DNA of 64,000 nucleotides from Nematopogon swammerdamellus (GCA_946902875.1 OX336349.1:7463891-7527890); one strand, 5' to 3'. Positions 1 through 9,519 are shown, counted from the first letter of the stretch. Numbers and translations are program-made. The notes: generated from the sequence alone by a model not told the origin.

Positions 1-129
1 TTTGCATTTTGTATCGTGAATGAGTCCGTAGGTGTCACGTAAAATGGCTCGTTACATACACTCAGCATTAAAATCGGAAACACATTTGTAGAACCTTATT
101 GTACTAATTGTTTTCATGAATTGCACATA

Positions 130-520
130 ATATGATTCATTAACACGTTCGGAGGCAGTACTGCTATAGCAGTAATATTTTCATAATAAAATTTGACAGT
201 ACGGCTGGAGCCGTGGGTATTGGATGCCTCATTAGAGACACTACGGTTATAACAGTCGCCTGTGTACCGGCGCTTTGTATAAAACACTCTCTACTGTCAC
301 ATAATGAGCCTGCATAGTGTGCGTACTGTAACACAGACAGTACATATTTGTGACCACTTCATTCAGAATAGTCTCGCACATAGACAGATGTGTGCAGGCA
401 CGCATACTACGGTTATAGCCGGCGTGTTGCTATGGCGTGTAGCCGTACTGTCATTATATATCGAAAAACATAATATGCAAGGGAACAGTACTGCTATGAC
501 CGTAGTCAGAATTTGTATGA
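130..520. repeat. cluster of imperfect palindromes (GCTATAGC-type)
   Basis: At least six related motifs of the form AGTACnGCTATnGCnGTA recur here, near 158, 200, 240, 408, 440 and 488, in both polarities. Examples are CAGTACTGCTATAGCAGTA and ACTACGGTTATAGCCG. Each is itself near-palindromic. Open frames through the region are short and overlap these motifs, so I read it as non-coding repeat. The family is not recognised. Confidence 0.5.
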
Positions 521-679
521 AAAGTTTTAGTGTCGCAGCACACAGATCTAGTATTTTCTTACCGCCGCCGAAAGTGTAGGTAATTATTTTTCACATGTGT
601 TTACTTATTAATTTCTCCACCTCCATGCGTTTCGACCACATGTCAAAAGCTAATTAGAATAGAAATGCTTAAATTAAAC

Positions 680-920
680 TCTTCTTTTGAGTTCCATCTT
701 AGGTAGATAGATATAAATACTTTATTATTCCAATGACTCCAATTTTTTTTATATAAACAAGCACAACATAAAACTTGAAGGTGAAAAAATAAAATAAAAT
801 AAAGAAATTTGAATTTGAATTTGATAACCTTTTATATGAGGTGTTAAAGCGAACTTATCTCTTACAGATATTTCTTACAGCCAACCTTAGAATATTTGAG
901 AGAAGCATGAAGGCGCAGCA
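680..920. repeat. retroposon 3'-end fragments
   Basis: An AAAATAAAATAAAG run followed by three AATTTG-type units (about 790-825) looks like the 3' tail of a non-LTR element on the + strand. Directly after it, 840-900 (CGAACTTATCTCTTACAGATATTT) matches on the minus strand a LINE 3'UTR motif that recurs near 6520, 61710 and 62110. Bases 920-1590 hold nothing I recognise. Confidence 0.4.
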
Positions 921-1597
921 CTATAAAAAATCGGTTTCCCCGATTCATGTTCGTAAGTACTGTGAGTTTGATTTTAGAAAAAATATGTGGCTTTCTAGAA
1001 GACATATTGCTTACAACTAAATAGAAATCGCCTAAAACACAATAGTATTTACCTAATTCGATTAAAAAAAAATATGTTCTCGAAAGTTCGGAAAAAACTG
1101 ATTTAGATATTTTTATTAATTTTCTTTTTTAGCATTTTACCCAATTTTCTGTCGTCGTAAAAACTCTACAAATGGCAAGCCTGCGCTTACATGATAATAA
1201 GGTCCTAAAGATTTGTACATAATTTGTCCGCGACTGTACAACCACATACATACCCATACAACTATACCCTCGTCATGTCGTCTCATCTACATGTAATTAT
1301 AGTGCATTTCTAATTGTCTCTTGCTTGGATTTATGTCTCTTCCTATTGTTAGTACCGCATTGAGCGTTATATGGTCGTGTCTGCCTTAGTAGGTATTATC
1401 ACAGAATATTTAATAGGTATTATTCCTATATGGCCTAGCGTTGCAGCTGTTCTGTCATCCTACACAACAACATAGATTTAGAAATGCCTATAGCTGAGGG
1501 GTAGAGTGTTGAAAACACCCGTGGCTTCCGTCAGATTTATTATATTATTGTCCGCTAGGTCGGCAATGGGTATACCATGCAAAAAATCACCTACATA

Positions 1598-1655
1598 CTC
1601 TTAAACGCGTCATCCAATCTATATAATATATAGATTGTATGACGCGTTTAAGAGT
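1598..1655. repeat. 58-bp near-perfect palindrome
   Basis: CTCTTAAACGCGTCATCC continues into an AT-rich centre and returns as the reverse complement ending GACGCGTTTAAGAG. The arms are about 27 bp with one mismatch and virtually no spacer. It would extrude as a cruciform or fold as a hairpin. No protein-coding signal is present. Confidence 0.8.
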
Positions 1656-1829
1656 AACAAACAGACAGACAGAAAGAAAAAAAAAGAGATGGGAACCTTT
1701 TGGATGTTATAATATTTGATCAGTTATTGTATTATATATAATATGTTATACCATTATTAGTTATTGTATTATGTGCATAAAGAATAAAATTACTAAAGAA
1801 TTAAGGAACTATCACAAGCTCTGTTATTT

Positions 1830-2000
1830 TGTTCGTTGGTCCTTTGGTTGGTCCTTACTTTCGTGCTTTGTTTTGTTGTGTTTTGTTTGGGTTGGTTGGT
1901 CATTAGTGTTTTGTGCTTTGTTTTTGTTGTGTTTTGTTTGTGAAATTTGACAAGTGTCTGGGTAGTTTGTGTTAGGTTTTTGGTTTTTATTGTGTAGGCA
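1830..2000. repeat. G/T-rich, C/A-poor tract with internal duplication
   Basis: The + strand is strongly biased to G and T (TTTGTTTTGTTGTGTTTTG). A block starting GTGCTTTGTTT occurs twice about 40 bp apart. The complementary open frame encodes low-complexity K/T/N/Q residues and is a composition artefact. Confidence 0.5.
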
Positions 2001-2067
2001 CATTTAGGAATTAATTGCTGCATTGTTTGGGCAACACGTTTGGGCTGTAGGGGCTGGGATAAGTTGT

Positions 2068-2462
2068 TTTTTAGGGTTCCGTATCCGACCCTATTACTAA
2101 GCCTACGCTGTCTGTCTGTCTGTCTGTCCGTCTGTCTGTCCGAGGGCTATATCTCTTAAACCGTAATAGGTAGCCCGTTGAAATTTTCGCAGAATATGTG
2201 TTATTATGGCCGATATTACAACAAATAATAAAAATAATAAAAAATAAAAAATTCACGGGGTCCCCATACAATAAACTAAAAAGTGTATGCGCGCCATCTA
2301 CCGAAAACGGTATGAAGCATTTTATCTAATCATGAATTTTAACTAATATGAAGCATTTCATAAAACACGGCATAGATGGTGTGAGTGGCGCTGACCATGA
2401 CATGGCAATACGGAACCCTCGGTGCACGAGTTAGACTCGCATTTGGCCGGTTTTTAGTAAGA
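2068..2462 (+). repeat. TTCCGTA/(TCTG)n interspersed repeat, full-length
   Basis: It starts GGGTTCCGTATCC, then CCTATTACTAAGCCTACG, a (TCTG)n run, CCGTAATAGGTAGCC, GTTGAAATTTTCGCAGAATATG and a GGGGTCCCCATAC box. It ends with ACGGAACCCTCGG...GAGTTAGACTCGCATTTGGCC. The same ordered blocks recur near 6.65, 12.57, 18.99, 20.1-20.67 (reverse), 22.98 and 49.06 kb. It carries no ORF. It is probably a non-autonomous or 3'-end repeat. Confidence 0.75.
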
Positions 2463-2559
2463 TTTTTTTTTTGTATAGGGTGTGGCTTAAAACCAGAAGC
2501 GCCTCCATGTAGCTCGCTAGCTATAAGGAGTCACATTCTGTGCCACATCCTTTTCCTGT

Positions 2560-2740
2560 CATGGGGGCCTTTTTTGTATAGTAAACGCGACATGTGGCGC
2601 CGAGACACCTATAAGATGTCTAGCGACGCCCATGGACATTCGGTGGCATGCGGGGGCTGCGAATGCCATGCCGGCCTGACAGGTGCCCATTCACGCCTTT
2701 TTTGAAGGACCCGAGACTATACTTAGGGGTAATATACATA
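2560..2740 (-). repeat. LINE 3' end (SGRHGIR family), truncated
   Basis: Read on the minus strand, this ends in an A tract after GCGCCACATGTCGCG. It carries the C-terminal codons of a LINE ORF2 (SLGSFKKGVNGHLSGRHGIR) and the block CAGGCCGGCATGGCATTCGC. Sister copies lie at 4858-5045, 7188-7250, 11595-11722, 14828-14985, 41380-41500 and 41895-42252. Confidence 0.65.
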
Positions 2741-2763
2741 TTCTTATATTGCAAAGATTTTTT

Positions 2764-2800
2764 TTTATGGATGGGTGTCATCCATAAAAAAAAATACAGA
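2764..2800. repeat. short hairpin flanked by T/A tracts
   Basis: TTTTTTTTATGGATG...CATCCATAAAAAAAA forms a perfect short inverted repeat. It resembles the 'ATGGA' junction next to the A tails of SINEs in this window, so it may be two head-on tails. Confidence 0.5.
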
Positions 2801-2847
2801 TGATTCAGTACACATATAACAAAATACATACACAAGTACATAATATA

Positions 2848-3772
2848 ACACGTCACTCAATAAGTCCCGAGACTAAGTAAAAAAAAATGTTTTTTTTTGC
2901 AAAATTCTATTTTATACCTCAACATATTCTCCTTATAGAGTGATACAATCGGCCCAGCGCTTTTCTAACATTGCGATACCTTTTTGGTAAAACAATTTAT
3001 CTTTGGCCTCCAAATGGGCTTCAGTTTCAGCAATCACATCTTCATTGAAGCCAAATTTCTTTCCCTTGAGCATTATTTTTAGGTCTGCAAACAGGTAGTG
3101 GATCCACGTTTCATCCATTGTCACATATCGTCGCAAAAAAACATTTTTATCACGCTTAAACAGGTCCAAACAGCTCTCGGAATCATCAACTCATTGTTGT
3201 TTTTGGTCGACTGTGAGCAAACGCGGCACCCATTTCGAACAGAGCTTCCTCATTGACAAATGTTCATGCAAAATCGTAAATACACTACCGTCTGGTATCT
3301 TTATGGTGTCAGCTATATCGCGCAATTTCAATTTGCGATCGGCCAGAACCATTTTGTGAACTTTTTTTATGTTTTCTGGAACAACTGCTGCTTTTGGGCG
3401 GCCAGAGCGTTCAGCAACATTAGTGTTTGAACGACCGCTTATAAAATCAGTAAACCAACGGCAAATTGTTGCTTTCGACGGAGAAGAGTCGCCATAACAC
3501 TTTGCAAGCCATTGCTGAGTTTGAACTGTATTTTTTCTCATCAAAAAACAATGTTTCATCAACACACAAAATTTGGAATTATCCATCGTTTTGAAATTTA
3601 CAAAAGTAGCATTACAAAAACCACGGGAACTTTTGTACTAAACGTCAAATTGTTATGTCATTTTGACATTTAATTTTATCGTTTGAAGGTTGGTACTTCC
3701 GAAAAATCATATAGATTTTTCAATAGCAGCGCCATCTAAACGTCAGTCTCGGGACTTATTGAGTGACGTATG
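2848..3772 (-). mobile_element. mariner-type DNA transposon, internally deleted
   Basis: The terminal inverted repeats share ACGTCACTCAATAAGTCCCG (left near 2850) and its complement near 3753-3769. TA dinucleotides flank the ends at 2846-2847 and 3773-3774, as expected for Tc1/mariner TA target duplication. The left terminus appears to have lost one base. Length is about 925 bp against roughly 1.3 kb for complete mariners, which matches the missing middle of the transposase. This copy cannot encode an active enzyme, but its ends could still be mobilised in trans. Confidence 0.85.
2933..3586 (-). pseudogene. mariner transposase, truncated and stopped
   Basis: The minus-strand frame starts at the ATG at 3586. 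Residues 1-131 form the paired helix-turn-helix DNA-binding region (KATICRWFTDF, then RSGRPKAAVV, then the second helix set ending VPRLLT). An in-frame TGA at about 3188-3190 interrupts it, and the same frame continues to 2933 with LFKRDKNVFLRRYVTMDETW. That TMDETWIH stretch carries the first catalytic aspartate of the D,D34D triad. Straight after it the frame joins C-terminal residues (KKFGFNEDVIAETEAH...), so about 125 residues with the second and third aspartates are gone. The family call is secure; the protein is dead both by the stop and by the deletion. TGA could derive from an arginine CGA by CpG decay. Confidence 0.9.
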
Positions 3773-3774
3773 TA

Positions 3775-4300
3775 ATGTCAAGCCTGCATGGCAATGGGTT
3801 AAGCAGAGAAAATGGATCCCCATGTGCATGTATTGTAATCGAAGACGTTAAAAAAACACTGCGAAGTTTCTTGCCGGCTCTTCTTTGTGAGTGTAATCGA
3901 ACCTGATTTTAAAAACTAAACAGGATAAATTCGTAGTGTACTACCATACCAATGATGAATACAGAATAAAGAATAAATTACACATTTACAGCACATAGAA
4001 AAATAGGCGTCAAGATAATTTATCAAAAATATTAATCAGATTGATATATAGGTTTGATAACAATACCATTTTAGTCTTTCTCTCTCATCTCAGTGAGTTC
4101 AAAACGAGCAGTATCCAATGTGGGGTTATCTAGTGAAAACCGACCTCATATTTGTGCGGTGCGGGGTTTAAAAAACATTCCTTTTCGGTAAATCTATATT
4201 TAGGTCAGGGTTCCATTACCTCGTAAGAGGAAAAAACGGAACCCTTATAGGATCACTCTCGTGTATCTCTGTCTGTCCGTATGTCATAGCCAATTTTTAA
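3775..4300. repeat. LINE 3'UTR fragment plus TTCCGTA-type fragment
   Basis: 3835-3985 contains GAAGTTTCTTGCCGGCTC and ends with AGAATAAAGAATAAATT, a pattern typical of LINE 3'UTRs (a relative lies at 22370-22510). 4203-4300 starts GGGTTCCATTACC and has AACGGAACCCTTATAGGATC, a second subfamily of the TTCCGTA repeat also seen at 19877-19970. No gene is seen. Confidence 0.45.
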
Positions 4301-4304
4301 CCGA

Positions 4305-4715
4305 CTTCAAAAAAAGGAGGAGGTTCTCAATTCAACTGTATTTTTTTTATGTTTATCCCCTCAGAACTTTCGACTGGGTGAACCGATTTTGATGATTCTT
4401 TTGATGATTCAATGGACCAATTTGGTCAACATCGGATTGGAAAGCGAGGCGGAATCGCGAGGCCGAAGGCCGAGCTATTCCGACGAGTACATAAATAGCA
4501 AAAAAATACTAAAAAAAACTGTGAAATAAAAAACTATTGAAAAAAAACCGCCTTTAAAAATTTATGAAATAAAAAAAATCTAACCCTAGAGTTGAAGGCG
4601 GTGCTTATTGATGCATGAAAGAAAACATGAGTGGATGATATCCTTTGTGATTTGTTTAGCCTTCTTTAGCACCGCCTTTAACTCTAGGGTTCGATTTTTT
4701 TTATTTCATACATTT
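4305..4715. repeat. interspersed repeat with a long hairpin
   Basis: 4305-4430 (CCGACTTCAAAAAAAGGAGG...GAACCGATTTTGATGATTC) is a repeat type I associate with Lepidoptera. 4455-4485 contains one GAGGCCGAAGGCCGAGCT unit, the core of the 68-bp arrays at 53 and 63.6 kb. 4563-4712 is an inverted repeat whose arms contain TCTAACCCTAGAGTTGAAGG and its complement around a roughly 60-bp loop. Confidence 0.6.
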
Positions 4716-4857
4716 TTTCTTTGAATTTACTGAACGTAAACATTTGAAATTTGGTACTAACTCAGAGTAAGTGTAAGAAATTTTATTTTTTACTTTTTAA
4801 TCGTTGATGATGCGTCCGGCGTTTTTAAAATTTGTAATTTAATCATTCCTCCAATGA

Positions 4858-5045
4858 TATTTTTTTTTATTGACAGCGCGACATAAGGCGCCGACCCACC
4901 CATAAGGTGTCTAACGACGCCCATGGACATTCAATCGCATGCGGGGATTGCGAATTTCATGCCGGCCTGACAGGTGCCCATTCACGCCCCTCTTGAAGGA
5001 CCCGAGACCTTATTTGGGGGGAAATATATGGGCAGGGAAATATAT
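4858..5045 (-). repeat. LINE 3' end (SGRHGIR family)
   Basis: The T tract at 4859-4867 is the complement of the A tail. The body has GGCGCCGACCCACCCATAAG, the GCCCATGGACATTC block and GCCGGCCTGACAGGTGCCC. It is the same family as 2560-2740, with a degraded coding strand. Confidence 0.65.
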
Positions 5046-5158
5046 TTGTGTCAATAAGAATTTATGAAAACTTTGACGTCTTATTATATATTTCTTCACA
5101 TATTTCTATAATATTATGTCGAAAATAGCCTTCTTAAGTATATGGTTTACATTAAATC

Positions 5159-5534
5159 GTCAGCCTCGGTATCTCAGTGGTGGGGTCTGCCGACTGTTGT
5201 TAAGCAACCCTGAGCGCGGTCAGTACTTGGATGGGTGACCGCTCGATCGTTAGAGGCTGACCGTGCTTCGGATTCCACGTAAAACTATAGGTCCCTTCCC
5301 TTCTTACCTTACTAGGTGGTAGGGTTTATCCCGGCCGGGTTGGTACCACCGCACTGAACGAAACGTCGGTCGAAACGGCTATGTAAATAGTTCGTGTTTT
5401 CCGTCCAGTTCAGTGTAGCCGACATTAAATGAAGGGAAGCACTGACATGGCACCTAGTTCACCCGGTGTTATGGGCTGACATCACGGATGTTGTAGGTGA
5501 TGTAGCCAACCGTGTCAGTTTCCATAAAAAAAAA
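5159..5534 (+). repeat. composite tRNA/5S-headed SINE, full-length copy 1
   Basis: The head runs GTCAGCCTCGGTATCTCAGTGG (tRNA-type A box), then GTTGTTAAGCAACC and GGTCAGTACTTGGATGGG + TGACCGC (5S rRNA-like box A, intermediate element and box C), then GAGGCTGACC closing against the first bases, then GCTTCGGATTCC (B-box-like). The body continues GTAGGTCCCTTCCC...GGTTGGTACCACCGCA...GGGAAGCACTGACATGG...ACATCACGGATGTTGTAGG. The 3' end is GTTTCCAT plus a 9-base A tail. It has no ORF and would need LINE enzymes supplied in trans. Confidence 0.75.
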
Positions 5535-5779
5535 TCAGCCGGTGACAGTGGACACCGAGTCTCAAGGAAACCGTCCGGAGAGTACATCGCATAAACAAAT
5601 CAAATTCAAATTGTGAAAATGCACGGCAGCGACTGAGTGAGTCTAATGCTCAGCCGTGTATAATTTTCAGATTCAATTTTCATAATACCTATGCAGTCTG
5701 CGGCTGAGGTCGAATGGCACCAACCGATATACAGCGCGACCACGCTACACTTTGTTACAAAACATACATATGGGGAAAA

Positions 5780-5935
5780 TTTTTAAATTAATTAAATTAA
5801 ATGAAAATATACTCTATTGCACACCATTATATAAAAGGGTTACAAAGGACGAGTGTAATGCCTTGCGGTGTTCTTCGCGAACTAACCTTTGGGATGTGGA
5901 AAACACTTAGTTGCGGACAATGCAGTACTAAAGAG
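5780..5935 (-). repeat. retroposon 3' end (ATTTTCA-tail family)
   Basis: Its complement is the same sequence as 10800-10975: CCACATCCCAAAGGTTAG...AAGAACACCGCAAGGCATT...CCTTTTATATAATGGTGTGCAATA...ATTTTCATTTAATTT. It is a 5'-truncated non-LTR 3' end. 5540-5780 holds nothing I recognise. Confidence 0.6.
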
Positions 5936-6119
5936 TTGACAGTAATGAGAAGAGAAACTCGAAGGGTTTCCTGGGCATGTCGCATTGATGTCTTTTTCAA
6001 GACTGCGCGGTTATGCCGCGCTTGCAGTAAGGAAAGTTTATGAATACGGAACTTATTAAGAAGTCGTCCTATATTTCTTGTTTCTTTTCGTGTACTGTTT
6101 TTCTTTAAATTGTGTGCAA

Positions 6120-6425
6120 TTAAAAGTATCTATTCTATTCCTATTTTATTTGCCCTCTTCTTCGATCAATTTCTTACTCATCAGAGCCTCTATCTCTCTA
6201 GAAATGTAACGCCAAAACGGAGCACCTATATCTAGGAAGAGCATACAGATGAGTTCTAGAGCACCGGGCCAGCTGGCAACACATCGAGACACATAGATCA
6301 TTTTGACGCCGTCATAAGTCAGTCTATGTCCCAGCTCTGGCCGATGCTTGACTTCGAATATTTGAAGTCTATTGTGCAATCCTGGACGCCCACACTGCAA
6401 CGTGTCTGAGCGAGCAGTCTAGGCT
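6120..6425 (-). other. unrecognised 84-codon open frame with a retroposon-like tail
   Basis: A minus-strand frame (6400-6146) reads ...LQIFEVKHRPELGHRLTYDG... and ends in EEEGK. It is followed by AATAGGAATAGAATAGATAC, a low-complexity tail like those after LINE 3' ends here. I do not recognise a domain. It may be a LINE 3'UTR or a degenerate C-terminus rather than a host gene. There is no splice or promoter evidence. Confidence 0.2.
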
Positions 6426-6499
6426 GTATGTCATAGTATGTCACGTTTTATCACGATTTCATACATAGATAAAGAGAAATGCATTATTGCTCCAAAATA

Positions 6500-6850
6500 T
6501 GAAGCATAATACCTATTTTCAATTTAGACTAAAAGGCGGACTTATACCTTACAGATATTTTGTTCAATCAAGCTTTGATTAGTAGGTATGTGACATTTAG
6601 TGAAATTAAACTTTGACCTCAAATTATTTATAATAATTTTTTTTAGAGTTCCGTACATTACCGGACCCTATTACTAGACCTACGCCGTCTATCCGTCGGT
6701 CCGGTAATAGGTAGCTTTTTTTTTATGGATACGCGAGACGCTTGGCGCCGTCAGCTTGTTTAAATTTACACACAGAATATGCGCTATTATAGCGGATATC
6801 CTAACAAATAAAAACAAAAATTAAGAAATTAAACACTTTCTTATATGGGG
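6500..6850. repeat. LINE 3'UTR fragment (-) and TTCCGTA repeat fragment (+)
   Basis: 6525-6600 (AAAGGCGGACTTATACCTTACAG) is the minus-strand family also at 840, 61710 (+) and 62110. 6650-6850 carries GAGTTCCGTACATTACCGG, TATTACTAGACCTACGCCGTC and a degraded ACAGAATATGCGCTATTATAGC block of the TTCCGTA repeat, with 3' end lost. The rest up to 7188 is unrecognised. Confidence 0.5.
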
Positions 6851-7187
6851 TATACCCCATACAAGAAACATAATTTTTTTTTATTAAATCTGCACACGAA
6901 AATGGAAATAAACAAACAATTAATTAAATAAAGATGTGAGTAGTAAGTAACGTATTAATAATATGCAGGAACTATTACAACAAGCTATTACTTCCAGTCA
7001 AACTTTATTGTTTTTTTTTTCATAGTACAAAATGTTTCGTTCCAAAAATCGGCAAAGTTCAGATAACTAATGTGAAGATCTCCATGCAAATAGCTATTGG
7101 CCATGTATTGTGGTGAATAACTGACCTCTTGAAGCAGACAAAACCGATTTGCCTAACACATTCTATGCGACTGTCTGTCAGTACACA

Positions 7188-7250
7188 CATAAATTTTTTT
7201 TTTTTATAGAAAGCACGACATTTGTGGTCGAGCCACCCATAAGTTGTCTT
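7188..7250 (-). repeat. LINE 3' end fragment (SGRHGIR family)
   Basis: A T tract is followed by AGAAAGCACGACATTTGTGG and GAGCCACCCATAAGTTGTCT, the terminal 60 bp of the family at 2560 and 4858. The remainder is absent. Confidence 0.5.
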
Positions 7251-7410
7251 ATTAATCAAACAAAGTTCATGAAATATCTTCTTTGTTTTCAGTACTGTTC
7301 TCTTCTGTTTTGTACTGTTGCCATGGCAACAAATCTCGTTGTTATCTGATGACAATTATGGGTCAAAATATCATGAAAATTATGTGTTTATTTCTAATGA
7401 ACCTAATACG

Positions 7411-7884
7411 CAGGATGTTTCAGGATAGGGTTTCGTAACTTGAGGGTTCAAAAGGGGTCCATATTTGAAGACGAAAAGATCTATAACTTTTTCCCAAATT
7501 CGCTTATTTTATAGTACTTTTTGGTGAAAATAGTTTCATCGAGCTTTGGTGGACGGTTAACGTCCACCTTTATTAAATAAACATAAAATGACTAACTTAA
7601 CATACATGCTTAACTAGTAGAATGTAACTTCATGTAGGTAAATTCTGAACACTTAAATTTGAATAACATTAAAAGAAAAAGGGAACTGGCTAGGTCATTG
7701 CACTCCCTAGACCTAGACAGCACTGTTGCCAAATCTCACTGTCCATCGAGGTTTTATTACAATTTAAAATTTTTGAATGAAAAAAAAACTACGGAATTTC
7801 GATTTGAGTGAGAAGGATTTCTTTCTTCTCATAATGAGTACTTTCTGTTCCTGAAGTTTCTCTAACCTATCCTGAAACATCCTG
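7411..7884. mobile_element. 474-bp element with 19-bp terminal inverted repeats
   Basis: The left end CAGGATGTTTCAGGATAGG is matched exactly by CCTATCCTGAAACATCCTG at 7866-7884. The interior is AT-rich and non-coding, and includes GGTGGACGGTTAACGTCCACC, itself an inverted repeat. It is consistent with a MITE. No clear target-site duplication is visible. Confidence 0.6.
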
Positions 7885-7897
7885 TATATATTAAAAG

Positions 7898-7926
7898 TTA
7901 TCACAAAATTATATTTTGTGATAATT
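7898..7926. repeat. perfect palindrome
   Basis: TTATCACAAAATTATATTTTGTGATAA is a perfect inverted repeat with a TATA centre. 7930-8450 holds no feature I can support. Confidence 0.7.
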
Positions 7927-8454
7927 TTAATATTAAATATTATTTATTGTGCAAAATAATTTAAATAACAGTATAGTGTCCTATCTTATTAAGAAATGGT
8001 ACATATTAATCTGTATAGCAACACGGAAAATTAATAAAGCAAACCGCATAAATAAGTTTTGAAGTTTATTTATTAACTTATAGAAATTATCCACATAGGC
8101 CTGTAAATAACTTTATATGGAATACTCGCTGTGAAACATACATACCTCGCATATTACAAGCTCGGTATGTATGTCTAGTGACTAGACTCGCATGCAAATT
8201 ATTTCTAATGGAATATTTTACAAACTCATATCTAAATACATAACGAGAAACCGAGCACGTGGGCCCTAGCCGCTAACCCGGTTTAAACAACTTCTAGGCA
8301 GATTAAGTGATTCTAGCATTAATTCATATTATACCAGCATTTAGCGCCATTCTGAACGCTAACTTCACTAAGAAAGAAGTTGCTATTATTAGAACAATAC
8401 AAATGACTTTTTTTAAGTTACCTCATTTATTATGTGAGTTAATTTATTTATACC

Positions 8455-8775
8455 TTTTTTTTATGGATACTGACACGGTTGGCTACATCACCTACAACAT
8501 CCGTGATGTCAGCCCATAACACCGGGTGAACTTGGTGCCACGTCAGTGCTTCCCTTCTGTCGTGCCGGCTACACTGAACTGGACGGAAAACACAAACTAT
8601 TTACATAGCCGTTTCGACCGACCTTTCATTCAGTGCGGTGGTAGCAACCCGGGCGGGCTAAACCCAACCACCTAGTAATATAAGAAGGGAGTCATATCCC
8701 TTAGTCGCCTTTTACGACATACGCGGGGAGAGATGCAGTGGGGCTATTCTTTTTAAGTACCGGCACCACACGGTA
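8455..8775 (-). repeat. SINE with the same body but a different head
   Basis: Read on the minus strand, the body and ATGGA-A-tail match the SINE at 5159, but the head is different. It starts at about 8775 with CCGTGTGGTGCCGGTACTT, then AAAAAGAATAGCCCCACTGC and the GTCGTAAAAGGCGACTAAGG box. No A box or 5S-like block is present. The head alone recurs at 10365-10495. Confidence 0.65.
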
Positions 8776-9289
8776 CGAATTCTAGAAACTAGAAATTCGA
8801 ATAACGAATTCTAGAAATTCACGGTACAACCTATTCTAGGAACTTTCCAAAACACGCCTTTTGACAGTTATTCTCATGTTTGAAATAACTAAAAACTACC
8901 TAAAGTTTTACTTATTTAGTTATCATAAAAATGTAAACACATAATTTGTTTATTACATTTGACGTAAGTACCTATATATTAATATTCTGCTCAAATCGAT
9001 CTACACTCAATCAAATCACCCCGTCAGCTAAGTAGAAAGTTTTTGATGTTCTTAGCTCTCGGTATGGGCAGTAATTTTGTGAATGAAGCGGAAATGCGTT
9101 AAGGAAGTGACATAATTTTGTGAGTTCATTATATTATGATTCATTGGTGCTGTCTACAGTTGGCACATGTCAACAGATTTCAGTCGTGCTTTTATAAACA
9201 CAGTGTGAAATAAATGTTTACACATAATTGACGACTAATGTAAGACTCGTTTTTTATTTTATAAATACTGTTCTTCCATATATGAATAG

Positions 9290-9519
9290 TTTTTTTATGG
9301 AAACTGACACGGTTGGCTACATCATCTACAACATTCGTGATGTCAACCCATAACACCGGGTGAACTAGGTGCCATGTCAGTGCTTCCCTTCATTTCATGT
9401 CGGCTACACTGAACTGAACGGAAAACACGAACTATTTACATAGCCGTTTCGACCGACGTTTCATTCAGTACGGTGGTACCAACCCGGGCGGGAGAAACCC
9501 TACCACCTAGTAAGGTAGG
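9290..9519 (-). repeat. composite SINE body, head missing
   Basis: The T tract and ATGGAAACTGACACGGTTGG start the complement of the tail. Homology to the 5159 SINE continues to CCTACCACCTAGTAAGGTAGG and then stops before the tRNA/5S-like head. Confidence 0.7.

Noticed and set aside
304..579. 91-codon frame as a gene
   Set aside because: It runs through the palindromic motif cluster and has no domain or splice context.
5159..5290. Genuine 5S rRNA gene
   Set aside because: Only the internal control region resembles 5S; both ends are unrelated and the unit ends in a SINE body and A tail.
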